The notes below the pieces were generated by a model. It saw nothing but the letters and a program-made list of their open reading frames with translations, was not told the origin of the DNA and searched no databases. A stretch of DNA of 64,000 bases from Intestinirhabdus alba (GTDB lineage Bacteria > Pseudomonadota > Gammaproteobacteria > Enterobacterales > Enterobacteriaceae): positions 1 to 64,000 of the forward strand of contig NZ_WMJZ01000018.1 of the NCBI RefSeq assembly GCF_009711095.1, written 5' to 3'. The translations under genes and the position numbers were made by a program. Of the stretch, positions 26,274 to 35,377 are shown piece by piece; within the stretch, counting starts at the first letter, position 1, and each line of letters begins with the position of its first letter.

Positions 26274-26663
26274 TTACTTGTCCAGCATACTTTTCGCTTC
26301 GGCAAGTTCCGCCTGGGCATCGGCCAGCTTTTGCTGCTTTTTCCGTATTTTGTCTTCGCGTCCGTCGGCCTGCGCTTCCGCCAGCTCCTGACGTCGCTCC
26401 GCCACCTTTTGCTCTTTCTTGCGCACGTCGTCTTCGCGTGCGGCGCGTAACCCTTCATCGGTGCAGTTCGCGTTAAGTTCCGACAGGGCCTTTTCCAGCC
26501 CGGCGGCGCGGTGGGCGTTACTGTGTTCGCGGGCGTGCCTGAGCTGCTGCTCAATATCCTGCCGTTTTGCTTCGCAGCCCGTTGCCGTCTGTGACGCGGC
26601 AAAGGCGGTAAAAACAGGTGCCATAATAAGCAGGCCAGTAAGCAAGGCCTTATTTTTATTCAT
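26274..26663 (-). CDS. periplasmic DUF1090 family protein
   Basis: A 129-residue protein with a cleavable signal peptide (NKALLTGLLIMAPVFTAFA, then SQTATGC) and a long, charged helical mature part with repeats of KKEQKVAERR / KKQQKLADAQ, typical of the DUF1090 family (E. coli YqjC-like). Two cysteines remain in the mature part (GCEAK, NCTDEG). I chose the ATG at 26663 for its better spacing to AGGAG; an adjacent ATG at 26666 would add one residue. It converges on rpoS. The function is unknown. Confidence 0.8.
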   Translation of the reverse strand: MNKNKALLTGLLIMAPVFTAFAASQTATGCEAKRQDIEQQLRHAREHSNAHRAAGLEKALSELNANCTDEGLRAAREDDVRKKEQKVAERRQELAEAQADGREDKIRKKQQKLADAQAELAEAKSMLDK

Positions 26664-26804
26664 CATATCTCCTGATAATTTTGTTATTTCCGTTCTCAAG
26701 CAGAAACAATCTACAGTCTGGTTATTAACAATTGCTTAAATTGAGATAACCGGGGAGGCGCTTCCTCGGGCGGTATCGCTTTTGCACCGCCGGAGGGAGC
26801 GCCT

Positions 26805-29372
26805 TTAAAGCAGACTTTTCAGCCGATAGAGCCACTCCAGCGCCTGGCGCGGGGTCAGGGTATCCGGATCGAGATTTTCCAGCGTCTCAACGGCGGGCGA
26901 GGTCTCTTCAGGCTGTGACAGCAGGGACATCTGGGTGCCGTCTATCTGGGATGCGGCGGCGCTGGGGGAAAGGCTCTCCAGCTCCCGCAGCTTCTGGCGC
27001 GCGCGCTTTATCACCTCTTTCGGTACGCCGGCCAGCGCGGCGACCGCCAGACCGTAGCTTTTGCTGGCCGCGCCGTCCTGTACGCTGTGCATAAACGCGA
27101 TGGTATCGCCATGCTCCAGCGCGTCCAGATGAACGTTGGCCACGCCCTCCATTTTTTCCGGCAGCTGGGTCAGCTCGAAGTAGTGGGTGGCAAACAGCGT
27201 CAGGGTCTTGATTTTATTCGCCAGGTTTTCCGCGCAGGCCCACGCCAGCGACAGGCCGTCATAGGTGGAGGTGCCGCGGCCGATTTCGTCCATCAGCACC
27301 AGGCTGTTGGCGGTTGCGTTATGCAGGATATTGGCGGTTTCGGTCATCTCCACCATAAAGGTGGAACGCCCGGAGGCCAGATCGTCCGCTGCCCCCACGC
27401 GGGTGAAGATGCGGTCAATCGGGCCAATTTCCACCTTCTGCGCCGGAACATAGCTGCCGATCCAGGCCATCAGGGCGATCAGCGCGGTCTGGCGCATATA
27501 GGTGCTTTTACCGCCCATGTTCGGGCCGGTGATAATCAGCATCCGCCGCCGGGCGGAAAGCTCCAGCGGGTTGGCAATAAACGGCTCGTTCAGCACCTGT
27601 TCCACCACCGGATGGCGACCTTCGGTAATATGGATGCCGGGGCGATCGATAAAGGTGGGGCAGGTGTAGTTCAGCGCGTAGGCGCGCTCGGCGAGGTTAA
27701 CCAGCACGTCCAGCTCTGCCAGCGCGCTTGCGCTCTGCTGCAGCTCCGCCAGCTGCGGCAACAGCAGATCGAACAGCTGGTCATAAAGCTGTTTTTCCAG
27801 CGCCAGCGCTTTACCTTTGGAGGTGAGTACCTTGTCCTCATACTCCTTCAGCTCCGGGATGATATAGCGCTCGGCGTTTTTCAGGGTCTGGCGGCGGGTA
27901 TAGTTGATCGGTGCCAGGTGGCTCTGCCCGCGGCTGATCTGGATATAGTAGCCGTGCACGGCGTTGTAGCCGACCTTCAGCGTATCCAGCCCGGTACGTT
28001 CACGTTCGCGAACTTCCAGACGCTCCAGATAGTCGGTAGCGCCATCCGCCAGCGCGCGCCATTCGTCCAGCTCTTCGCTATAGCCGGGAGCAATTACCCC
28101 GCCGTCGCGCACCAGGACCGGCGGCGCTTCGATAATCGCCCGCTCCAGCAGATCGCGCAGATCGGCGAATTCGCCTATTCTTTCGCGCAGCGCCTGCACC
28201 GGGGCACAGTCAACGCTCTCCAGCCCGGCGCGCAGCGTCGGCAGCTGTTGAAAGGCGTGGCGCATACGGGCGAGATCGCGCGGGCGGGCGGTGCGCAGCG
28301 CCAGGCGAGCCAGAATACGCTCCAGATCGCCCACCTGGCGCAGCACCGGCTGCAGCTCCTCGGTGGCGTCCTGCAGCGCGCCGATAGTTTGCTGGCGTGC
28401 GGTCAGGAGCTGGATGTCGCGTACCGGCATGTGCAGCCAGCGCTTAAGCATGCGGCTGCCCATCGGGGTGACGGTGCGGTCGAGCACCGCGGCCAGGGTG
28501 TTCTCTACGCCGCCGGCCAGGTTTTGGGTCAGCTCCAGGTTGCGGCGGGTGGCGGCATCCATAATGATGCTGTCCTGCTGGCGTTCCATGGTGATGGAGC
28601 GGATGTGAGGCAGCGAGGTGCGCTGGGTATCCTTGACGTACTGCAGCAGACAGCCCGCCGCGCACAGGCCGCGCGGTGCGTTTTCCACGCCGAAGCCGGT
28701 CAGATCCCGCGTACCGAACTGCATATTCAGCTGCTGGCGGGCGGTATCAATTTCAAACTCCCACAGCGGGCGGCGGCGCAGGCCGCGACGGCCTTCAATC
28801 AGCGCCATTTCGGCAAAGTTTTCGGCGTACAGCAGCTCGGCGGGGTTGGTGCGCTGCAGTTCGGCGGCCATGGTTTCGCGATCCGCAGGTTCGCTCAGGC
28901 GAAAGCGCCCGGAGCTGATATCCAGCGTGGCGTAGCCATAGCCTTTGTCATCCTGCCAGATCGCCGCCAGCAGGTTGTCCTGGCGCTCCTGCAGCAGCGC
29001 CTCATCGCTGATGGTGCCGGGGGTAACGATGCGTACAACCTTGCGCTCGACGGGGCCTTTGCTGGTGGCCGGATCGCCGATCTGCTCGCAGATGGCGACG
29101 GATTCGCCCTGATTGACCAGCCTGGCGAGGTAGTTTTCCACCGCGTGGTGGGGAATGCCCGCCATTGGGATCGGCTCGCCCGCCGAAGCGCCGCGTTTGG
29201 TCAGTGAGATATCCAGCAACTGCGACGCGCGTTTCGCGTCGTCATAAAACAGCTCGTAAAAGTCACCCATGCGGTAGAACAGCAGGATATCCGGATGCTG
29301 GGCCTTCAGCTTGAGATACTGCTGCATCATGGGCGTATGGCTAGAGAAGTCCTTATCAAATGACTCATTCAT
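26805..29372 (-). CDS. mutS: DNA mismatch repair protein MutS
   Basis: An 855-residue protein. The N-terminus has the mismatch-contacting Phe-x-Glu motif ([11 protein letters not shown]), followed by connector, lever and clamp domains, and a C-terminal ABC-type ATPase with Walker [14 protein letters not shown] and Walker [15 protein letters not shown], plus the dimerisation tail. MutS recognises base mismatches and recruits MutL. The gene is transcribed leftward; an imperfect long hairpin follows its stop (about 26757-26804). The length equals that of E. coli (853), so it should be functional. Confidence 0.99.
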   Translation of the reverse strand: MNESFDKDFSSHTPMMQQYLKLKAQHPDILLFYRMGDFYELFYDDAKRASQLLDISLTKRGASAGEPIPMAGIPHHAVENYLARLVNQGESVAICEQIGDPATSKGPVERKVVRIVTPGTISDEALLQERQDNLLAAIWQDDKGYGYATLDISSGRFRLSEPADRETMAAELQRTNPAELLYAENFAEMALIEGRRGLRRRPLWEFEIDTARQQLNMQFGTRDLTGFGVENAPRGLCAAGCLLQYVKDTQRTSLPHIRSITMERQQDSIIMDAATRRNLELTQNLAGGVENTLAAVLDRTVTPMGSRMLKRWLHMPVRDIQLLTARQQTIGALQDATEELQPVLRQVGDLERILARLALRTARPRDLARMRHAFQQLPTLRAGLESVDCAPVQALRERIGEFADLRDLLERAIIEAPPVLVRDGGVIAPGYSEELDEWRALADGATDYLERLEVRERERTGLDTLKVGYNAVHGYYIQISRGQSHLAPINYTRRQTLKNAERYIIPELKEYEDKVLTSKGKALALEKQLYDQLFDLLLPQLAELQQSASALAELDVLVNLAERAYALNYTCPTFIDRPGIHITEGRHPVVEQVLNEPFIANPLELSARRRMLIITGPNMGGKSTYMRQTALIALMAWIGSYVPAQKVEIGPIDRIFTRVGAADDLASGRSTFMVEMTETANILHNATANSLVLMDEIGRGTSTYDGLSLAWACAENLANKIKTLTLFATHYFELTQLPEKMEGVANVHLDALEHGDTIAFMHSVQDGAASKSYGLAVAALAGVPKEVIKRARQKLRELESLSPSAAASQIDGTQMSLLSQPEETSPAVETLENLDPDTLTPRQALEWLYRLKSLL

Positions 29373-30034
29373 ATTGATTTTACTCGTTTTTTAAGTCTTT
29401 CAGGTGCTCATGTGGCCCAGGCGAAACCGCCATAAACCCATACGCATTATTAAATTTGTCCACCCGATTATGCCGGATGCTATCAGGTATACATACTGAC
29501 CTGTTGGTAAGCATTAACGGAGATGATGCCAGATTAGTCTTTTATAATGACCTGGTTAAGCGCGGATGTTTAACCGGGTTATGCCCGTTCGTCTGCTCAC
29601 CTGACGGAGAACGAAAGCCGTATCTTACCACCGACCCTCTCCAGGATTCACCCGCAGGTTGCGGAGCCTTCCGCGCCGCTGTTTATCGCGATCCGCAGTT
29701 TGTGGCTCAGCGACCCGTTGCGCAGGTAAAGCCACCACCGGAGATTATCAGATTTGCGACAGGAGATATTTCACAATCTGCCGGGCGCGCGAGGCCGCTC
29801 GTAATTCCGGGTAGATTGTGAAGCTGGTCAGACGACGGCGGTTAAGCTATGGGGCATTAGGTTGAGCAGCTCTTTTCCTCGTCGCGCTCAGATGGGCCTG
29901 ACGTCATCGTAACTGCGATGAGAGCGCTTAGCTGGTATAAGCGGAAGAACAACCCCGGCACGCAAAATAACGTTACGCCAAAAAACGCCCGGCAGAGGAT
30001 GCTTCCGGGCGTACGCCAGTATCCTGCTGAATGG
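29373..30034. other. gap between mutS and the thiazoline operon, no convincing gene
   Basis: The stretch holds the mutS promoter region at its left end and the operon terminator at its right end. A 121-codon open frame (29456-29821, +) has a Cys/Pro/Arg-rich composition, no ribosome site and no recognisable domain, so it was not accepted. I see no RNA gene. Confidence 0.5.
29980..30011 (-). terminator. terminator of the leftward thiazoline operon
   Basis: Reading leftward, a CGCCCGG / CCGGGCG perfect stem is followed by a run of T residues, 24 bases after the stop of the last gene. Confidence 0.85.
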
Positions 30035-30739
30035 TTAACTTTCCTGCGCCGGTGGGGCGCTGGTGATTTTAGCCAACAGCATACAGGTCACGACGCAGAT
30101 CAGTATCGGCGCGTATCCGCCGCCAAAGGGCAGGAGGGTAAATGCGCCCATGACGGCCACCGCTTTGACGATAAAAATGACCGGGATTGCGCTAAGGGAC
30201 AGCCCGATCGGGCTGTTAAGCAAACGCTCCATAAACAGCGCGCCAAATAGTGACGGCAGCAGGAACTTCAGCGCGTTGAGGATGGTTTCGGGGAGGATGT
30301 TAATCAGCATCTGTCCCGCCACTGCCAGGAAGGTCATCAGGCCCAGGCTGATAAATGTGGAAACCGAAATGCCGATCGCGGAAATAATCGTCCCTTCCTG
30401 CGTGCCGAGCTGGTAACCGGATGCGCTCAGCGCCTGGGTGGATGCCGGGACGCGCACCTCTTTGGTATTGCCCGCCATATAGGAGAGATACATGCCGGGT
30501 GTACCAAAAATAGACTGCAGCGACATCGGATCGACAATATACCAGGGGAGCAATATTGAAAGCATCGACACCATTCCGGTAAAAATACTGTCGGAGGTGG
30601 GATGGGCGTCAAAGTGAAAGAGCAAAACCAGCACGGGTAAATAAGCGACCAGCAATACCAGGCGGGTGCACCATTTTCCCCGGTTGATGATATAAGGCAA
30701 GTAATCCTGTTTGTAGATAACGTCTTTTGTCTGCTCCAT
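30035..30739 (-). CDS. six-span membrane protein, fifth gene of the thiazoline operon
   Basis: A 234-residue protein with about six membrane segments (for example CTRLVLLVAYLPVLVLLF, SIFTGMVSMLSILLPWYIV, TIISAIGISVSTFISLGL, and the C-terminal YAPILICVVTCMLLAKI). It has no ATP-binding or enzyme motif. It follows the DUF5058-type gene by nine bases with an AAGGA ribosome site, and the two are exactly the same length, so they probably form a two-part permease. The likely cargo, from operon context, is a thiazoline or carbamoyl-cysteine compound. I do not recognise a named family. Confidence 0.7.
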   Translation of the reverse strand: MEQTKDVIYKQDYLPYIINRGKWCTRLVLLVAYLPVLVLLFHFDAHPTSDSIFTGMVSMLSILLPWYIVDPMSLQSIFGTPGMYLSYMAGNTKEVRVPASTQALSASGYQLGTQEGTIISAIGISVSTFISLGLMTFLAVAGQMLINILPETILNALKFLLPSLFGALFMERLLNSPIGLSLSAIPVIFIVKAVAVMGAFTLLPFGGGYAPILICVVTCMLLAKITSAPPAQES

Positions 30740-30748
30740 AAATCATCC

Positions 30749-31453
30749 TTAATTATATAATACGGCTGCGCCCATTCCGGCCACCATACAAAGGGTCAAT
30801 CCCCACTCTTTCAGCCACTGCAAATTATGTCGGCGGTTGTAGAGTAAAATCGCGGCCATCGAAAGGGCAGAGACAATAATGGCGACGGTATTGGCCCCCA
30901 ACGGATAGCCGGCGTTCATGGTGAGCGCGCCGAAGCTGCCAATCAGCGCCCCGCTGCCGATAATGGGAATAAGGTGCGTTTTCCCTCCCGACATCACATG
31001 GTTAACCTTATCCATGCGGTCCGCGAAAAAGGAGACGAACAGCAGGAAAGGCAGCCCGCAGGTGGTCATTACGATGGCGGCGGCGCACAGATAGTCCACC
31101 GTTAACCGATCTTCGCCCAGCCTGATGCCCATGCCGTCGGCGGTAAAAGCCGCTTCCATCAGGGCATCGGCAACCGAGCCGATAAAATCAACGCGCATCC
31201 AGGCCATCGGCGCGCCAACGTAGAGCATCAGGGTCAGGATGCCGGAGAGCATCATAAAGCAGGGGCCAATGGAGGCAATCGATGCCCCCCGGATCGCCCG
31301 CTTCACCGCCGTCGCCGGTATGCCTGTCTCCGCTGCGGTTTTTACGCTCTTGCGAAAAAAGAGCCAGGCCTGAATAAAAACGAAACAGAGCGCGGGGGCC
31401 GCCGCCAGCCACATGATCGGGCTGTTGGCTATTTCGTTATAGTCATTATTCAT
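30749..31453 (-). CDS. DUF5058-type membrane protein, fourth gene of the thiazoline operon
   Basis: A 234-residue protein with about six membrane segments (SPIMWLAAAPALCFVFIQ, IGPCFMMLSGILTLMLYV, CAAAIVMTTCGLPFLLFV, IIGSGALIGSFGALTM and two more). I recall this type as DUF5058. I placed the start at 31453 because it has AAGGAG at good spacing; an upstream in-frame ATG at 31525 would lie inside the previous gene. The start overlaps the ATC hydrolase stop by eight bases, so the genes are translationally coupled. A transport role with the next gene is inferred, since nothing else in the operon could move substrate. Confidence 0.7.
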   Translation of the reverse strand: MNNDYNEIANSPIMWLAAAPALCFVFIQAWLFFRKSVKTAAETGIPATAVKRAIRGASIASIGPCFMMLSGILTLMLYVGAPMAWMRVDFIGSVADALMEAAFTADGMGIRLGEDRLTVDYLCAAAIVMTTCGLPFLLFVSFFADRMDKVNHVMSGGKTHLIPIIGSGALIGSFGALTMNAGYPLGANTVAIIVSALSMAAILLYNRRHNLQWLKEWGLTLCMVAGMGAAVLYN

Positions 31454-31961
31454 GCTTTGTCTCCTTACATCCCTCCATCCTGAAGCAGAACGTGCACATA
31501 TTATCCGTAAAGAAGTGCTTCTCATGGACGCACTTCAGGTTAGGGTTGTAGCCGTGGGCGATCGCCGGATCGATCGTTTCACAATAGAGCATGCCATATT
31601 TTTCCATGCCCATTTTCTGGAATTCGCTGGCGAAAACGCAGCGTGAAAATACCTGCTCAACGTAACCTTCATGATAGGTATCGGTGCTTTCAAACTCATC
31701 GCTGCGATCCATATCATAGCTAATCAGATAGTTGTCGCTGTCATTTTTCTGACCGCGCGCAAAGGCGCGTTTGGCAATGCCTTCGCCGCGCTCTACGCCA
31801 AATTTCCACACGCCGCGCTTCACCGCTTCGGCACCTTTTTCGCCAAATTCGTCAACGACCTCTTTTGCCAGATGGGCAAACATTCTGGCGAACATCTGAT
31901 ACATAGAGACCGGCTGCAGGTCATCGGCGATTTTATTGCTTTCGATTTTCTTATCTTTCAT
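31446..31961 (-). CDS. L-2-amino-thiazoline-4-carboxylic acid (ATC) hydrolase-like protein
   Basis: A 171-residue protein whose C-terminal half matches the ATC hydrolase family: YGMLYCETIDPAIAHGYNP, then LKCVHEKHFF and DNMCTFCFRMEG, with conserved cysteines and a histidine. The N-terminal half is helical. In Pseudomonas, ATC hydrolase opens the thiazoline ring of L-ATC to give N-carbamoyl-L-cysteine, the first step of a route to L-cysteine. The next enzyme in that route is encoded just upstream (31991-33223), which strengthens the assignment. Its start is 29 bases after the amidohydrolase stop. Family membership is by eye. Confidence 0.8.
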   Translation of the reverse strand: MKDKKIESNKIADDLQPVSMYQMFARMFAHLAKEVVDEFGEKGAEAVKRGVWKFGVERGEGIAKRAFARGQKNDSDNYLISYDMDRSDEFESTDTYHEGYVEQVFSRCVFASEFQKMGMEKYGMLYCETIDPAIAHGYNPNLKCVHEKHFFTDNMCTFCFRMEGCKETKHE

Positions 31962-31990
31962 GAGTAGCTTCCCGTAATGAGTTAATAAAA

Positions 31991-33223
31991 TTAAAGACGA
32001 TCTATTTTTTGTATGGCATTAAAGAGTACATCGGTTCCTTTTCCCATATTTTCCCGGTGAACAAACTCCGCCGGATTATGGGTAATTCCTTTAACGCAAG
32101 GAACAAACAGCATGGCTGCTTTACTGATATCCGCCATAATCATGGCGTCGTGGCCCGCGCCGCTGCTCATGGAGCGATAGCTCAGGCCGCACTGCTCGCA
32201 GGAGGACTTAATAATCTCCTTCAGGGCACTGTTCATTTCCACCGGCGGTTTAAACGAGGTTTGTTGCGCATCGATCGTTACGCCGCACCGCTCCGCCACC
32301 GTGAGGCTTTCACTTTTCACAAAGGCGATAATTTCATGCACCCGCTCCGGCCTGCCGGAGCGAATATCCAGCGTAAACCGGCATCCGGACGGAATGCAGT
32401 TGGCCGATCCCGGCTCTAAATGAAATTTGCCGATGGTTAACGTGGCCGTATCGGGATGGCGATCGATAACGTACTGCGTCAGGCGCGCCGCCAGCATATT
32501 CCCCGCCACCCCCGCGTCCTGGCGCATTTTCATGGGGACGGTGCCGGCGTGTCCGGCGACGCCTTCGATAGTGACCACCATCTGGCCGATGGCGACGATA
32601 TTATCGACGATGCCAATATCGGTGCCGCTGTTTTCGAGCAGCGGCCCCTGTTCATCGTGAAGCTCAATAAAGGCTTTGATGGTATCGGGCGCTCTGGGGG
32701 CCGGAATAAGCGTCTGGCCGGCGGAGTAAGTGCGCAGGATGTCACGCAGCGTTTCGCCGTCGTCGGTGCAAATTTTATCGCGGTCGCTATCGGTGAGTTC
32801 GCCGCTGATAAAGCGGCTGCCCAACAGAACGATGCCGAACCGGGTGCCCTCTTCTTCGATAAAGGCGACCACCTCATAGGGGTGCTCCAGCCGGATATTT
32901 TGCTCCCTGAGCATTCTGGCCACCTCCAGCGCGGCCACCACCCCGGCGATCCCGTCATAGGCACCGGCGTTGCGCACCGTATCCAGATGCGATCCGCTGA
33001 CGATCGCCGGCAGCAGGGGGTTTTTACCCGCCAGGCGGCCATAGACATTGCCGATATCGTCTTCAGAAACCTCCAGCCCCGCCTCGCGCATCTCTTTTTT
33101 AATGTATTCCACCCCTTCACGGTACGTTGGTGTAAAGCCGATGCGCGTCACGCCGCCGTTGCAGGGGTCGGTAATGGCCTTCAGATCGGCAATATTTTTT
33201 TCCAGACGCTCCAGATTAGCCAT
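31991..33223 (-). CDS. N-carbamoyl-L-amino-acid (cysteine) amidohydrolase, M20 family
   Basis: A 410-residue zinc hydrolase of the hydantoinase/carbamoylase group. The metal ligands are visible in order: SHLDTV, AGAYDGI, the EEEGTRF glutamate pair, the ELHDEQGPLLE histidine, and the C-terminal ITHNPAEFV histidine. The middle IEGVAGHAGTVPM is the dimerisation-domain signature of this subfamily. It should remove the carbamoyl group from N-carbamoyl-L-amino acids, releasing CO2 and NH3; beside an ATC hydrolase the natural substrate is most likely N-carbamoyl-L-cysteine. It starts nine bases after the previous gene with AAGGAG. Confidence 0.85.
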   Translation of the reverse strand: MANLERLEKNIADLKAITDPCNGGVTRIGFTPTYREGVEYIKKEMREAGLEVSEDDIGNVYGRLAGKNPLLPAIVSGSHLDTVRNAGAYDGIAGVVAALEVARMLREQNIRLEHPYEVVAFIEEEGTRFGIVLLGSRFISGELTDSDRDKICTDDGETLRDILRTYSAGQTLIPAPRAPDTIKAFIELHDEQGPLLENSGTDIGIVDNIVAIGQMVVTIEGVAGHAGTVPMKMRQDAGVAGNMLAARLTQYVIDRHPDTATLTIGKFHLEPGSANCIPSGCRFTLDIRSGRPERVHEIIAFVKSESLTVAERCGVTIDAQQTSFKPPVEMNSALKEIIKSSCEQCGLSYRSMSSGAGHDAMIMADISKAAMLFVPCVKGITHNPAEFVHRENMGKGTDVLFNAIQKIDRL

Positions 33224-33232
33224 AAAAGCTCC

Positions 33233-34492
33233 TTACTGATCCAGCATGATTTTCAAAATAACCTCATCGGTAGTACGCATACCGCTGCTGGCCAGCCGTC
33301 CCACCGACATGACCGTATCGTCGAGGCCGTCTTTGATGATGCCGTCGCCGGCGGACATGCACTGATTACGCAGCGCCATATCGACGCAGGTAAAGGCGGT
33401 ATCAACGCCGGTGGCGATTTTTGCGGCGCAGGAGGCTTTGGCTCCGTCACAAATCATTCCGGAGAGGGTTCCCAGGGTGTTGATCACGGCGTATTCGATC
33501 TGCTCGTCGCTGCCCTGACTGAGCCAGGTAATACCGGCCGCCGCGCCGCTGGAGGCGCAGACGACGCCGCAGTAGGCGGACAGTTTGCCGATCCAGAACT
33601 TCTCATAGAGGGCGATCAGGTTGCTGAGGATCAGCGCGCGGTACAGGCTCTCTTCGGAGGCGTTAACGTGGCGGGCATACATGATGACCGGTATGGATAC
33701 GGTAATGCCCTGGTTGCCGCTGCCGGAGTTGATCATCACGGGCAGGCTGCAGCCGCTCATGCGCGCGTCGGAGGCGGCAGCGGCGTAGCTTTTTGCCTCG
33801 CTGCGCACGCCGCCGTCGTTCATGGACAGAATCGTTTTGCCTACGTTGATGCCGTAGTCTTTTTGCAGGCCCTCCCGGGCGATGGCCAGATTGCACTCGA
33901 TGGAGCGTCTGAGCAGCGTCTGCAGCGGGGAATAGTCGACGGTACGGGCAAAATTGATAATCTCTTTTACGCTGTAGCCGACCTCAACGCCGTCGCCGCC
34001 ATGTTTCTGTCGGCGCTCTTGCGCTTTTTGCAGGACGTTGCCATTTCGGGTAATTTGCACGATTCTTGTATGCTCATCCTTTATTTCAACGCCGACGACT
34101 TCATCCTGATAATAACCTTCAATAATGAAATGTAGCGTTGCATTAGTTTCCAGAATCTCTATTTGACAGGGAATTTGCGCCACTTTTTCCGCGCACCGGG
34201 CGATTTTATCTTCATTCATGGTCGCCAGCGTTTCCAGCCCGCTCTCCGCGTCGCCGAAACAGGCACCGACGACGCAGGCGACATCAATACCCTTCATGCC
34301 GTTGGTATTAGGGACAATAACGCTCTTAACGTTTTTAATAATATTGGGACTGCATCTTGCCACCATTCTTTTCGGTTCAGCGCCGAGATGTTTTTTTACC
34401 ACAGCGCCTGCCCAGGCTAATGCTACCGGCTCAGTACAGCCCAGCGCAAGAACCATTTCGCGCTTTAAAATTTCAAAGAAATGCGAGTTCAT
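33233..34492 (-). CDS. L-cysteine desulfidase-like protein (CyuA/YhaM family)
   Basis: A 419-residue protein of the CyuA/UPF0597 family, related to the catalytic part of iron-sulfur L-serine dehydratases. It has the ALGCTEPVALAWAG start, the VPNTNGMKGIDVACVVGA region, a SGSGNQGITVSIPVI segment, and C-terminal cysteines (ICDGAKASCAAK) that, with the N-terminal one, would bind a [4Fe-4S] cluster. The family breaks L-cysteine into pyruvate, ammonia and sulfide. It is the first gene of the operon; I chose the ATG at 34492 because AAGGA lies seven bases upstream (an upstream ATG at 34522 has no such site and falls in the inverted repeat). Confidence 0.85.
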   Translation of the reverse strand: MNSHFFEILKREMVLALGCTEPVALAWAGAVVKKHLGAEPKRMVARCSPNIIKNVKSVIVPNTNGMKGIDVACVVGACFGDAESGLETLATMNEDKIARCAEKVAQIPCQIEILETNATLHFIIEGYYQDEVVGVEIKDEHTRIVQITRNGNVLQKAQERRQKHGGDGVEVGYSVKEIINFARTVDYSPLQTLLRRSIECNLAIAREGLQKDYGINVGKTILSMNDGGVRSEAKSYAAAASDARMSGCSLPVMINSGSGNQGITVSIPVIMYARHVNASEESLYRALILSNLIALYEKFWIGKLSAYCGVVCASSGAAAGITWLSQGSDEQIEYAVINTLGTLSGMICDGAKASCAAKIATGVDTAFTCVDMALRNQCMSAGDGIIKDGLDDTVMSVGRLASSGMRTTDEVILKIMLDQ

Positions 34493-34510
34493 AAATCTTT
34501 CCTTGTAGTT

Positions 34511-34541
34511 GTTTGGTTTCACGGAAAGTGGTGAAACAAAC
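34511..34541. promoter_or_regulatory. inverted repeat in the thiazoline operon leader (operator or RNA hairpin)
   Basis: GTTTGGTTTCAC (34511-34522) and GTGAAACAAAC (34531-34541) are nearly perfect inverted copies around an eight-base spacer. The element lies 19 to 49 bases upstream of the first start codon. It could be an operator or a leader hairpin; no regulator gene sits next to the operon. Confidence 0.6.
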
Positions 34542-34589
34542 CGACAATCGATATAAAAGGAACGCCGTGGTTATCCGGTCAGACTATTT

Positions 34590-34722
34590 ATACCCGCCAT
34601 ACTTCAGGTTGCATGTGCGTTGGCTTTATTCGGCCAGGGGCTTCATCCCTTCGGGGGCAGCTCTGGGGCTGTTCAAAACGTGCTGCATTTTGTCCTGCAA
34701 CTCGAACTATTTAGGATATATA
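34590..34722. repeat. enterobacterial inverted-repeat element (MITE-like)
   Basis: The left end (TACTTCAGGTTGCATGTGCG) and the right end (TGCAACTCGAACTATTTAGG) are imperfect inverted copies, both around a TTGCA core, about 95 bases apart. The arrangement resembles short mobile palindromic repeats I know from enterobacteria. It lies between the operon and the AT-rich tract. Confidence 0.45.
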
Positions 34723-35377
34723 CGTTCGTAAGCCTCTCAGGGGAATGACTAAAATACTGCCTGTACGCCGTCTGTGTTCAAACTTCCTGTACTCATTATG
34801 TCTGATGAAATAGCCACTTAGCGGTGAGGAAAATATATCGATTAATAAAGAGAAATACTTTTTATTTTTGTGGTTATTATTTAGTGTCGATAGAATTATT
34901 TTCTAATATAGAAATATTCTCATTTGCTATTTTTTATTTAATTATTTGAATGTTAAATATTTTTATTTTCTGATGGTGACTTGCATCACACGTAAAGGGG
35001 GAGATTTTACCCTTATACCCGCAAAAAGGAGATGATAGTCGCTGAATGAGGATTTCAGCGGCTGATGGTTACTTCTTTGCTAAGAACCTCGGCTGCGGCG
35101 GGAATTTTTACTGCAGCAGCAGAAGAAGCCGTGACCAGGACGCGGAGAAGCGGTGCTGAAATTATCCGACCCGCCCCTGGAGGATCTCCCGTGCCGCGTC
35201 CGTTACGATTGATGAGCCGCCGTGCTGAACAACGTAACCCGCCCGCAGGCCTGAGCGGAAGCCTGATAAGGCGCAATAAGGGCAGGGGAATAAGCCGGCT
35301 GCAGGCCCTCGTCACGCCAGCGTGGGCGCTGTTTGTGCCGGATCTGTCACCTTCGGGTGATGGTCGGCAAAGAGAAT
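34723..35377. other. AT-rich intergenic tract with a CRP-like site
   Basis: Bases 34800 to 34980 are strongly AT-rich, unlike their surroundings, as in H-NS-bound promoters. A CRP-like site (GGTGA, six bases, TCACA) lies at 34975-34990, about 480 bases upstream of the first operon gene. The rest, to 35377, has only implausible open frames. No gene was accepted. Confidence 0.5.

Noticed and set aside
27087..29207. 706-codon + strand open frame opposite mutS
   Set aside because: It mirrors mutS in a GC-rich gene; composition (His, Gln, Arg) is that of a shadow frame. The same applies to the long antisense frames over the desulfidase/amidohydrolase genes, fhlA, hypD, hycC, hycE, norV and norR.
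29456..29821. 121-codon open frame on the + strand between mutS and the thiazoline operon
   Set aside because: No ribosome site, no recognisable domain, Cys/Pro/Arg-rich composition.
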